Source of the DNA: Paratrimastix pyriformis
Taxonomy: Eukaryota; Preaxostyla; Paratrimastigidae
DNA length: 64,000 nt
Direction of reading: 5' to 3'
Assembly: GCA_027972325.1 (NCBI GenBank)
Contig: JAPMOS010000010.1
Coordinates: forward strand, 372,001 to 436,000
Part shown: in pieces, positions 1-10,600 of the stretch
How positions within the stretch are numbered: position 1 is the stretch's first letter
Layout: every line of letters starts with the position of its first letter
Notes under the pieces: generated by a model
The model's input: only the letters and a program-made list of their open reading frames with translations
Database searches by the model: none
Told to the model about the DNA's origin: nothing
Position numbers and translations under genes: made by a program

Positions 1-1078
1 CATTCAGGGCCCCTTCTTGGTCGAGGGGGCTTCGACCCTGGATGAGCACTTGCCGAATCGCTTCCACCAAGCCGCGCTGGACGGTTTCGCCTGTGGTATA
101 TCGGTTTCGAGTCTGCCGAGGCCCAAAAAACGAGACGGACCCTCCGGGGTGAGATGGAGGCACTCCCGAGGAGGATAATCGGGTCGCCGGTCCTGGAGGG
201 TGGAGATGTCGAAATGGATCGATGTGGCACACTCCCAGACTTGGTAGAAACCGATCTGAGAGTGGTGCCGGTGGAGGTGCCGACTGAGAAGACCCCGCGC
301 CAGCAGGCTGGATTCCACTTTCTCAACGACGAGTTCTGAAGGTTCGGTTGAGGCGAGATGTCGCTGTGGAGGCTATCACAGACGATCGGAGAGCGCATCG
401 ATCCAGTCGAGAAGTGGCTTTCCTTTACCACACCTGAGAATTGAGGCGCAGTATCGAAGGACATCGGAGCTTTCGGGGGAAAGGAAACCCCGAAACACTA
501 TATCGTTCCCCCGAGGGGATGATTCAAAAGCGAGAATTTCTACAGAGAATTCGACGCGAACGAAGTGAAAGGATCAGACCGCGTGCTGCTAATTCATACA
601 AAATACAAGACGACAAAGAAACTGGGAGGGTTGGAATGCAATTAAATACAGTATCGGAGGATTTGTTTTGGTAGAGGAGGAGATAAAGTCGCTCTGCAAG
701 CGAGAGCTCCATTGCTGTGCAGCAGTTGCCTGATACGTCGAAAACGACCCTTGTTCTTCAGGCAAACCCCTCGACGGCTCTGCGGCCAGTCCAGGTGGTC
801 TGGTCGTGCGGCGGCGAGGGTAACTAAGAATTCCTTCAACTACTTTCGACATCTCGCGTGTTGGTGGAGCTTCTTCGTCTGGGAAAGAGAATAGAAAATG
901 GGCGCCAGATCGGAGTTATCCGGTCTCAAGATTATTGGTGTGTTGGGAACCGCCGGTTCTGGGTGGTGGGAGAGGGTGGGAGAGGGTGGGAGAGGTGGGA
1001 GAGGGTGGGAGAGGGTGGATGGGGGGGGAGGGGGGGGAGTGGGCCGGAAGGCGGAGGGAGTTGAATTTGAGATCGAGC
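1..1078. other. Left-edge region without a secure gene
   Basis: No protein family is recognisable here. An open frame of 104 codons lies on the minus strand at 4-318, and a weaker one on the plus strand at 154-339. Neither shows a known motif and they overlap, so at most one is real. The sequence at 340-900 is less GC-rich than the rest of the window and has stops in all frames. The stretch from about 956 to 1040 is a purine-rich minisatellite listed separately. The left edge may contain the end of a gene that continues outside the window. Confidence 0.4.
956..1045. repeat. GGGAGAGGGT minisatellite with G-runs
   Basis: About seven imperfect copies of a unit close to GGGAGAGGGT are followed by two long G-runs. 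It lies just downstream of the stop codon of the minus-strand PTTG1IP-like gene, so it would be C-rich on that gene's sense strand. Confidence 0.85.
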
Positions 1079-1699
1079 TTATAGTTGTCCTGACGGTAGA
1101 GCCACCTTTCTGTATGTTGACCTGGAGGAGGGGAAGGGGAATTCAAATGAAAAGATTGGTGTTCAAACCTCATGATTGCGTAGGATCCTTCAGGAGGAGC
1201 CTGAATCGTATAAGAAAGGTCGGCAAGCGGAGAGGCCCTCCTCCTCCGGCAGCAGCAGCAACAACAACAACAGAAGAACATGCAAACGATCGTAAAAGCA
1301 ATGGCTCCGCCAATGATGAAGATGATGTTCGATGTGAGGGCTATCATAAGGAATCGGCGGGTTAGAAAACTCAAAAAAAGGAACAAACCGGTGCATGTCA
1401 TCCATTTATACGCGGTAAACGAACAAGAGAGAACGGCGGGGCCGACGGGAGTATCAGTCCCCCCAAACATGCCGCCTGGGAGGCAGCCAGGAGCCGTGAT
1501 GTTCACAATTCCACCAAGAGATATTTTCATTTCTTCGCACCAAACGCACGAATTCACGGCTGCGCAGTCAGCGCACGTAAAAAACGTGAGACAATTTTCG
1601 GCAGCCACTACCATCCAAAACGTCCGATGAGAAAATAATGGGTGAGAGGGAAAACAGACAGGCTAAAGAAGCGAAAAATAACAGAGGCAGCACCCGCAT
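1079..1699 (-). CDS. PTTG1IP: PTTG1IP-like type I membrane protein with a PSI-like cysteine module
   Basis: Four exons can be read: 1699-1660, 1607-1389, 1340-1169 and 1121-1079, with GT-AG introns of 52, 48 and 47 nt. They give a 157-residue protein. The first join creates a clean signal peptide ending ALA-AENCL. A cysteine-rich lumenal module follows (C..F..CADC...SCVWC), then one membrane segment, then a run of eight cysteines followed by RRRR on the cytoplasmic side. This order, including the Cys run and basic stop-transfer, is that of the PTTG1IP (PBF) family, whose human member shuttles between membranes and nucleus. The middle intron has a CTAAC branch-point-like site. It sits 120 bp from the start of the divergent PP2C gene. 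The human-type C-terminal tyrosine sorting signal is not clearly present. Family assignment is good; the cellular role here is unknown. Confidence 0.75.
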
Positions 1700-1819
1700 T
1701 TTTGTGCTGCAGCTGAGCACCTGCGAGGGAGGAGTAGCAAACACAGCCCCAAGTTCTAATGACATTCGCCGGATTTCAAACTCGCGCAGAGCAGAAAAAC
1801 AGAACCTTGGATCGGTGGA

Positions 1820-3034
1820 ATGGCGCGACCGTTGCGGGTGGAAATTGGCTGGTGCAGCGAGCGGAAGGCACGCCTTTATAATGAGGATCGATTCGCTTAT
1901 CTTTTACATCCTAAATGCACTCCACAAAACCCGATCGTTTTTACGGGAGTCTTTGACGGGCATGGGGGCCACTTTGTGAGCGACTTTCTTGTAGAAAAGT
2001 TACCTGCCTTGATAATGTCTCCCCAAGACCTCGATGTTCTGTCGAACGAGTCCGTCATGTTCGGGCATGTCCTGTTCCATCCATCCATCCATCCCTCTCC
2101 CCGCAATTCCTCTCCACCACCCTTTCGTTTCACCACCTCTCCCTTCAGGGCCATCATCCGCCATATCCGCCAGTCGTTTGCTCTTCTAGAACGTGAGCTG
2201 GAAGAACACTTTCCCAAGGAGTGCGCCGAAACAGGATCAACGGCGGTGATCACCGTCCTTCGGAAAAATGACCTCTTTGTTGCCCACGTGGGTGATTCTT
2301 ACGCTGTGTTTTATCGGGCAGATGGGGCCCAGCAGATCACTCGGTTGCACAAGCCCGATGATCCTGAGGAAAGCCTGCGGATCTGTCTCTCAGGCGGAAG
2401 GTTTGAGGTTGGCGTAATATTCCAACTGGGGTTTTCCTTCTCCAAGCATCCTGAACACGGGAGAAAAGCGTTTTTTCGCCCCGGGAGTTTCATTCTCACT
2501 CAACCTGAGCCGGAGCCTCGGCGACTTTCAACTGAAAAGATACGGACTCTCCCCCGATCCTGATGTCCAGTGGATTCGGATCACGGTCCGTGGCGTGCCT
2601 CAGAGGAGGAGCGCGTGCTCAATCCCTGCCAGCCGGAGGACATCGGCGTTGTCCTGTGTTCCGATGGCGTGTTGCCCGAACAATGCCTGCGCATGGGAGG
2701 CCCCCTTGTCCAAGCCATCTTGCGCCAAGCGGCATCCGTCGAGGCGGCCTCAACTGAGGGCGCCGAGGCTGGCATTGGAGAACTCCCTCTCGCTCCTGTC
2801 CCTCTTCCCCCAGAGCGCGTGGTGCCAGCTTCGGAACCACCGAAAGTCTCCCCCCTGGTCCCAAGCCCTTCTCCCTCGCCGCCGAGCCTGATCCCTTCGC
2901 CGCACAAGAAAACCAAGCCTAAAAAGGGGCGCGGACGGGAGATCTCGGCGCAATTATTGAGCTGCGAATTAGTCGGTGCGGCGCCGATTTATGATAACGC
3001 TACAGCAATGTTTTCCTTGTTTCAGTGGCTTTGA
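1820..3034 (+). CDS. PP2C-family serine/threonine phosphatase
   Basis: The metal-dependent phosphatase motifs appear in order: an RxxNEDR-like start (RLYNEDRFA), VFDGHGG, ETGSTAVI, VAHVGDSYAV, HKPDDPEE, LSRSLGDFQLKR, VVLCSDGV and a C-terminal YDNATAMF. The aspartates of DGHGG and SDG are the expected metal ligands. Clear exons are 1820-2058 and 2149-2400, with introns 2059-2148 (90 nt) and 2401-2446 (46 nt); both joins restore the motif frame. Between the SLGD motif (about 2515) and the SDGV motif (about 2660) the frame changes once more without an obvious intron, so either a tiny unusual intron or a one-base sequence error lies near 2570-2600. A proline-rich insert of roughly 60 residues lies between SDG and the last motif. 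The gene is divergent from the PTTG1IP-like gene. Confidence 0.85.
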
Positions 3035-3123
3035 TGCCGACATTTATGGCGCTGTTTGCTGTGTTGCGTTCGGACGTTTCACCTCGTGATAACGCATGCC
3101 CAGCCCGTGGGGGCCACTCCACT

Positions 3124-6100
3124 ATGATTTCCTCCCTGGTTTTGCGTTATTTGGCGCCGTTCTTGAAGAATGTAGACCCAAATACGTTGAACGTCTCCGT
3201 TTTGGGGGGTAAAGTTGCTCTCGAGAATGTAGAGCTCAACACCGAATATCTTATGAAAGTGGTTTGTAGCAATCACAACAATCTCTCCCCATACTCTTGT
3301 GCCCCCCTCCAGGCCAAATTACCCATTAACCTCGAAAAGGTCACCTGTTCTCGGATGGTGGCATCGGTCTGTCTGCCCGACACCTCGGATTCTCTCATCC
3401 TGCCGGCAGGTTCCCTTGCTGGGCGCGGCGCGGACACCGACTCTGGTCACCATCGATCGCATGGAGGCGTACACCGCCTTGGAGGCGCCCCCGCCACCCC
3501 GCCCCGACCACGAAATCCTCGCGCCGGAGGTGTACAAGCGGGTGAAGGAGGCCGAGAAGAAGGCCAAGGAGAAGGAGATGAAGGAGGCCCGCAAGAAGCT
3601 CGAGGAGTCCCTCAAGATCCCCAAGAAGACCGGCAAGGAGTCTCGGCAGCCCCCGCCCCCGGCTGGTCCGGGGCACCTCCATCCCCCTCCCCCCCTCCCG
3701 CCCCTTGCGGCACCTTCGTCTGATCAACCCGCCCGCCACCATTCCCCCGCCCCGCCCGTCCCCAGCCGAAGACGTCTCGACGGACCCCTCGGACGTTGGG
3801 TTCTGGCAGTCCAAGCTGGAGACCATCATCACCTTCGCCCGGGCCGAGATCGGCGAGCTGCTGGTCCACGTCCGGGGCGGCCCCATGCCCGCCCACGAAC
3901 CCGAGGGCTCCACCGCCCCGGGGGCCGAGGACGCCCTCGACCTGGCGCCCGTGCTCACCCTGCGGCTGGGGCACGTGGTGCTCTACTCGACCAACGAGCG
4001 ATGGCAGGTCCGCGCCCTCTCGCCCGGTCCTCCCTTCTGGCCTCCCGGTGTCGAGGTGCCCGGTACACTCACCACACCGCTGCGTCCTCCTCCTCCTCCT
4101 CCATGTGGCGACCTGATGGTGTGCCGACGGACGGGTGGGGGATGGCGGCCACAGGTTGCCGAGATCCCGGACTGCATCCGGTGCAACACGGACTACGTGG
4201 AGCACAGCTTCTTCAAGGAGCTGCTGGTGGGCAGCGTGGGGATGTACATCTCGAGCGCCATCCCGCCGCCCCCGTCCCGGGTGCCCACCCTGCTGCCGGC
4301 CGGCATCGAACAGCCCCAGCTGCTCGCAGCAGCAGCAGCCGTGGCCGCCGCCGCGGAGATGGTCAAGGCCCCCGTGCCCCAGTCGCCCTTCCGGGCCACC
4401 TTCGTGCCGCCCGTCCTGCGGAACATGTCCGCCATCATCACCCCCGAGTTCGCCATCAAGTGCAGGGTCCGCTCCCACCCCTGCGCTGCCCCGGCCCTCG
4501 GCCATCTGCGCTGCCCCGCCCCTCGCTCACCACAAAGCCTGACCTCCCACATCTCCTCCTCCCACCCTCCCCTCCCCTCCCCAGCTCGTCCTGAAGCGGA
4601 ACACGATCACGCGGGCCTTTGTGGGCCTGCTGGTCTCGCTGACCCTGGGCGACGTGGGCCTCTCGCTGAACGTCCACTCGGCCCGGCTGCTGGTCGCCTG
4701 GGCCAACGGGCTCACCCGGTTCCTCGACACCCTCCCCGCCCCGGCCCCGGCCCCCGCCCCGGCCCCTGCCAAGCCCCAGCAGCCCGGCCCCCAACCGGCC
4801 TCCAGCGCCCCGCCAACCGGGGGCGTCCCGCGGACTCCGTCCAAGGAGGTGCCCACCCCGCCCGCATCGGTGGTCACCCTGCGGCCACACCCCGCCGCCG
4901 TCGCCGTCCAGGAAGCCGCCGACCTTGGGCCGGCCGGCCACCACAAGCGTGCCGTCAGCTCCATCCCTGCCCTAGGCGGCCCGCCCCTGCCCGCCCGGCC
5001 CGTGGTGCCGGCCCTCTCGCCCGAGCTGCTGCGCCAGCCCAAGACGGGGGCCGACGGGGGCGAGGCCGAGCCTCCGCTGGGGGTGGCCAGGGCCCCCTCG
5101 GCCGAGTCGGGCATCAGCAGTCGGACCCGCTCGCCCGGGCCGGCCGGGATGGGGCCCACTCCCTCGCCCCGCAGCTCAGACGAGGTACGCCTCTCGATCC
5201 CCCCCCCGTCGACCTTTCCTCCACCCCGTCGACCATTCCTCGGCATTATCTGACCCTCCCCGTGACCGGTTCATCTTCGGCTGTGGGTTCTGGTTGGTGG
5301 GCGGCTCTGCCAGGCCTCCCTCGGCGCGCCGGCGACCCCCGGGGGCGACCCGCCCATGACGGTGTGGAACGCGGGCGATGGGGAGGCCGACGAGGATGCG
5401 CTGAACAGCACCCACTCGGACATCGAGGGCCGCCCGCACCCCGACGAGCCGCCCGAGGTCCCCCCCCATCCCCATCCCCGCTGCCCGCCCCGCCCCGCGT
5501 CCCGCACGCTCCGACTCGTCTTGCCCGCGCCCTCCACGTGCCGCTGATCCGTCTCGAGGGCTGGCGCGCTGACATGATATTTCTTCCTGTCCGCCTGTCC
5601 GCCCCCGCCGCCTGCCTGTGGGGCGGTGGCACAGGATGGCGGCGGTTGGTCGGGCAGCGAGACCGGCACGGGCACGGACGATGAGGAGCCCCCGAGCGAC
5701 GAGGCGGGGGACGAGCCGGGCGAGGACGAGCCCCCGCCCGACGAGGACGAGGACCAGCTCGACGAGTCCTCCGAGGACGGGGCTGCCACCCCCGCTACAG
5801 CCACCGCCACCGCCACCGCCACCGCGGGCACCCAGGCCGCCGCCAGGACCAAGAAGGACAAGGACCTCCCCACCACGGCCCACCACCTGCTCAAGGTCCG
5901 CGGGCCCCTTCCACTCTCGCCCTCCCCCCCGTCTCCATTGGCGCACGCATTGTTCATCCGACTCCACCATCCTCTCTCCCCCGTGCCCCGGCTGACCGGC
6001 CGATGCAGGGCTTCCCGATCGAGTGGGCCATCGTCTCGGTCTACCTGCGCCAGGTGGGGCTGTCGCTCTTCCCCGAGGACGCCCTGCACCTGGACGGGTC

Positions 6101-7595
6101 GGGCACCCTCCGGGCCGGGCTGAACACCCTGCCCGGGCAGCCCCTGCCCCAGCGGCCGCCCAGCAGCCCGCCCATGATGGTCGTGGCGCTGGCCCACATC
6201 CACCTGGCGGCCGCCCTGAACACCGTCCGGATGCCCGTGCGGCCCTCGCGGACCCTGGTGCTCGCCTACCAGGACCAGGAACGCTCCCAGGTCTGCCCCC
6301 CGACCACAGCCCCCACGGCCTCCACGCCCCAGTGCGATGAATGTCTGTGGGCCCTCTGGGCTGCTCGGGTCGCGTCGCTGTTCTGATCCCCCCCCGCCCA
6401 CCCCCCGGCCACTGCGTGCGTGAGGCGGCTTTTCACTTTTCCGTTTGGCTCCGCACCGACCCCCTGCCCCTCGCCCCTCCGCAGCGGGTCATTCAGGCGC
6501 GCGGGCCCGTCCCCGCCCCCAACGCCGAGGACGGCACGGCCTGGGGCGCCCCGCCCTCCGAGAAGGCCGCCGCCGCCGCCGGTTCCGCCTCCGCGACCTC
6601 CGGGCCCCCGGACGAGGATGCCCTGCCGCCCGGCTTCCTGCCGCAGGTCCCCGGGGCCCCGCTCAGCATCCCCACCCCGCCCTGCACGGCCTTCAAGCCG
6701 GCCAGCCTGCCGACCCCCGTCCCGGGCCAGTCCCGCTTCGCCGTGGCCGTGGCCTGCGTGCTGGGGTCGGCCCTGGTCCGACACACGCCCCTCGCCGTGC
6801 TGCTGCCCACCACCACCCGGCCGCCCGGCGGCGGGGCGACCAACGACGCGATGGCCCGGTACGTGCACCCCTCGGCCGCCATCCTGGCCTCGCCCCTCGA
6901 CGGGTACGTGCCGCCCCGCGGGGGCCCCTCCAATGCCGCGGCGGCGCCCAAGTCGGCGGCGGGTGGCGGGCCGGCGGCGGGCGGCTGGATGGGCCCGCCC
7001 TCGACGCCCCATCGGAACGCGCCGCCCGCCCCGTTGGCCGTCGGCCGGCCCGGCTCGCCCCCCGCGCCCCCGCTGGGCACCTCGCTGGGATCCTCGGAGG
7101 GCTCGTCCTCGGGGGCCCCGCCCCAGTCCCCGCGGGCCCTCGCCCGGTCCTCCTCGACCGAGGCCGCCTTCTCCGCTTCGGGCGCGCCGCCCGCCTCGCC
7201 CCAGAGCCCCCCGGGCAGCCCGCACTACATCGTCGCGGGCCTGCCCCACGGGCTGGTCGGCCCCGACTCGCCCCCGCTGGCCCGGGCCGCCCGAGCGGCC
7301 TCGCCCGGCCCCCCGCCCATCCCCCCGCCACCCCTGCCCACCACCCGGGGCGGTCCGGTCTTCGTGGACCTCTGCCAGGGCGACGTGATGCTGCAGTGGC
7401 CCTCGCGGATGCCCCCTCTCCGCCTGCGGGCCGACCTGATCGAGCTGCCCGCCCGCATCGACGCCCCCGGCGGCGCCACCACGCCCTTCAAGCGGCCCCA
7501 GCAGCACTTCCCCGGCGCGGGGCTGGTGCCCCCGTTCCCGCCCGCCCCGCCGCCCCCATTCGTGGGCGCCGACGGGCGCGCCGTGTCTCAGCAGG

Positions 7596-7627
<32 letters not shown>

Positions 7628-10600
7628 CAGCAGCCCCCCGTCCAGCAGCAGCAGCAGCAGCCGGGGCCCGCAGCCCCGCCCAGTTACCATCCACCCCCTG
7701 TGTCGGACGTCATCTCGCCCATGACGCCCGACGAGCAGAAACGCCGGGACGACTCGCCCGCGGCCCAGCTGCACCGGTTCCACCCCGCCCTGCCGCCCCC
7801 GCCCATCGCCCTGACCGCCACCCTGGGCTCCGCCGCCCCCAACGCCGCTGCCCCGGCCCCCATGAGCCACGCCGCCGCCCCAGCGCTGAGCTTCCACTTC
7901 GAGCTGCTCCGCCTGAGCGAGCGGCCCGCCCACGCGGCGCACCTGGTGCCGGCCGGGCCGCTGACCATCCCGCAGATGATGATCCACGCCTGGTCGCTCG
8001 CCCAGGGCCCCGCCGCACACGCCCACGCCAAGCAGGCCGCCCCGCCCGCCGGGTGGGGTGCTGGCGACGGGCCCGAGAAGCGGGGCGCGTTGCTCTCGAC
8101 CATGTGCCGGGTCGGTCCCCTCGCGGCCATCCTCGGGAGGGGAGGGGAGGGGAGGGGAGGGGAGGGAGGGAGGAGGGGAGGAGGAGGGAGGGAGGGAGGG
8201 GAGGGAGGAGGAGGAGGGAGGGAGGGAGGGGAGGAGGGAGGGAGGGAAGGGAAGGGAAGGAAGGGAAGGGAAGGGAAGGGAAGGGAAGGGAAGGGAGGGA
8301 GGGGAAGGGAGGGGGAGGAGACGGTGCCTGTGCGCGGTCTTCATAGGTTTTGCAAGCTGCTTTGTCTGATCCGCTTCACCCACCCGCACCCCGCCCCTCC
8401 CCGCAGGCCACCATCGCTCCGCTGCACATTGTCGGGGGCGTGCCGCCCCTGCTCGACCTCCTCGAGCTCACCGGGCGCCTCTTCCAGCAGCCCTTCCTCC
8501 GCCCCCACGCCCCCACGCCCCGCCCCACCGCCCCGACTGCCGCCCCGCCCCCGCGCCCTCGGTGCCCGAGCTCCTGCGCACTGAGCTCTTCGGGGGCGGG
8601 GCCCACGTGCGCCACGACGCGGTGGCGGAGGTTGGCGAGGTGAACCTCTTCCTCGAGCTGGCCGACGGGGCAGCCCCCCGGGCCGCCGACGCGCCCATCG
8701 TGGCCCTCCATCTGGGGCCCCTGCTGGCCGGGGCGGGGCCCGTCATGGACCGCCTGGCACGCGCATCGCCCCTCTGGGGCGCCGCCCCGCAGGCCCACAA
8801 GGTCCGGACGCCAGCCCGGCGGTCACTCAGCGGCGGTGGGCCCATCGCTCCCTCCGCCTCACGTCTCTCCCGCCCCCCGTCATCCTTCCCTCCTCCACTC
8901 CGCCTTGGCGCCGCAGCCGCTGCCCGGGATGGGCAGCCCGGTCATCGTGGGGGCCCTCGAGTCGCTCTGGGTGGCCGTGCACGGGCCCCTCGGGGTCGGC
9001 TGGGAGTTCCTGCTGGAGCCCCTCCACGCCCGCATGCAGGCCAGGGTCCGCTGCCCCCCCGCCCAGCCCGGCACACGGCCCCCCGATCACCGCCATCATC
9101 CCCGGCATCACCGCCACACGATGTCACCATTATCCCGGCATCATCACCGTCATCGCCTCGGCGTGGGGGCGCCCGGGTGTTGGGTGCAGCTGACGAGCAT
9201 CCCGCGGGATCGGCTCGCCGTCACGGTGCCCCTGGAGGACGCCATGCCCATGCCCGCCCCCACCCCGGCCGCCCCTCCCCCTGGTGGGCCTGAGGGGGCC
9301 GGCCCGCACCACCCGCCGCGGGCCAAGCCGATGGCGAACCTCATCCAGCTGGGCGTCGAGACAAGCCCCGTCCTCCTGGCCGTGCGCCGCTCCCAGTCCG
9401 CCGGCCGGCCCGCCCATGTGCCCCCCCATGGACCCCCACATTCCCCGTGGCCATCATGCGTGGCCCCTCCACTCACTTGCTGCTCGAGTCGCTCATCCCG
9501 TCGCCTTCCCTTTCTCCGCCTCGGGTCTTCTTGGGCGTGTGTGCAGCCTGTGGCTGATGCGAACCGTCCTCGCCCGGGTGGCCGCCTGGACGGCCGAGAA
9601 GCGGACCCGCCTGGCGGCCCTCGTCGCGGGGGCCTTCCTGCCCCCATCCGCGGCCCCCGCCGCACCCCTCGCGCCCCCCGCACCGCCCTCGCCCTCGCCC
9701 GACCCCTCGCCGGCCCCGTCCCCGTCTCCCTCCCCGCCCCCGCCCTCCCCTCTCGGCCGGTCCATCTCCGAGCCGCCAAAGGGGGCCGGCTCAGCCGCAG
9801 ACGGCCAGCCGCAGCCCCCGCCGGTCAGGGCGGGGCCCCGGGAGGAGGCGGCCCCGACCCCGATCAGCATCGACCTGCACCTGTCGGCCCCGCTGGACGC
9901 CAGCCTGCTGGCCGACCCCGAGTGGCTGTCCGCGCCCCTTGCCCACTTGCTCGCTTCGTCGCCGGCACAGACACGCACCTGGATGCAGACCCCCCCGTCC
10001 TCCCTGCCATCCCGGGCACTTTCTCATCTCTTCATCCGCGGCGGCCGGGTCCTGGGGGTGTGCGATGGTGGGCTGCTCAGGTCGGATGTGGAGGGCCTCT
10101 TCGACAAGCCGACCTTTTTCCCCCCGCAGGCGCCCGGCGGGGCGACTGTCCTCGGCTACGCGGCCGCCGCCCGGGCCATCCAGCTGGCCCTCCGGGCGCC
10201 CCGCACATCCCTCGCCTCGCACGCCATCGCCACCGAGGTCCCTGCCCCTGCCCACCTCCCCGCCCCCCAACCCGATTGCGGGTGGGCGCCGAGCCGGGGC
10301 ATCAGGGCAGACCCTCATATTTGCCTGTCCTCGTGCAGGCGGCCTACCTGGTGGTCAAGGGCGACGCGGTCATCCGGGTGCGGCTGCTGCTCCCCCAAGG
10401 CGGCTCCGCCCCTGCCCCCGCCGGGGTGGCGGCCATCCGGTTCCACCATGTGGACCCATCCGGCACGGGCTCAGTGGCAACTTGCTCCGTCCTCCATGGG
10501 CCCCAGATCGCCGTCTGCCCGCCTCCTGCACGCCCCTGCCTCCCCCCCCCTCTCCTTGTCGCTGTGCCACGCGCTCTCTCCTCCTCCTCCTCCTCCTCCT

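Noticed and set aside
4-318. Minus-strand 104-codon gene at the left edge
   Set aside because: No recognisable motif and a competing plus-strand frame; not enough to call a gene.
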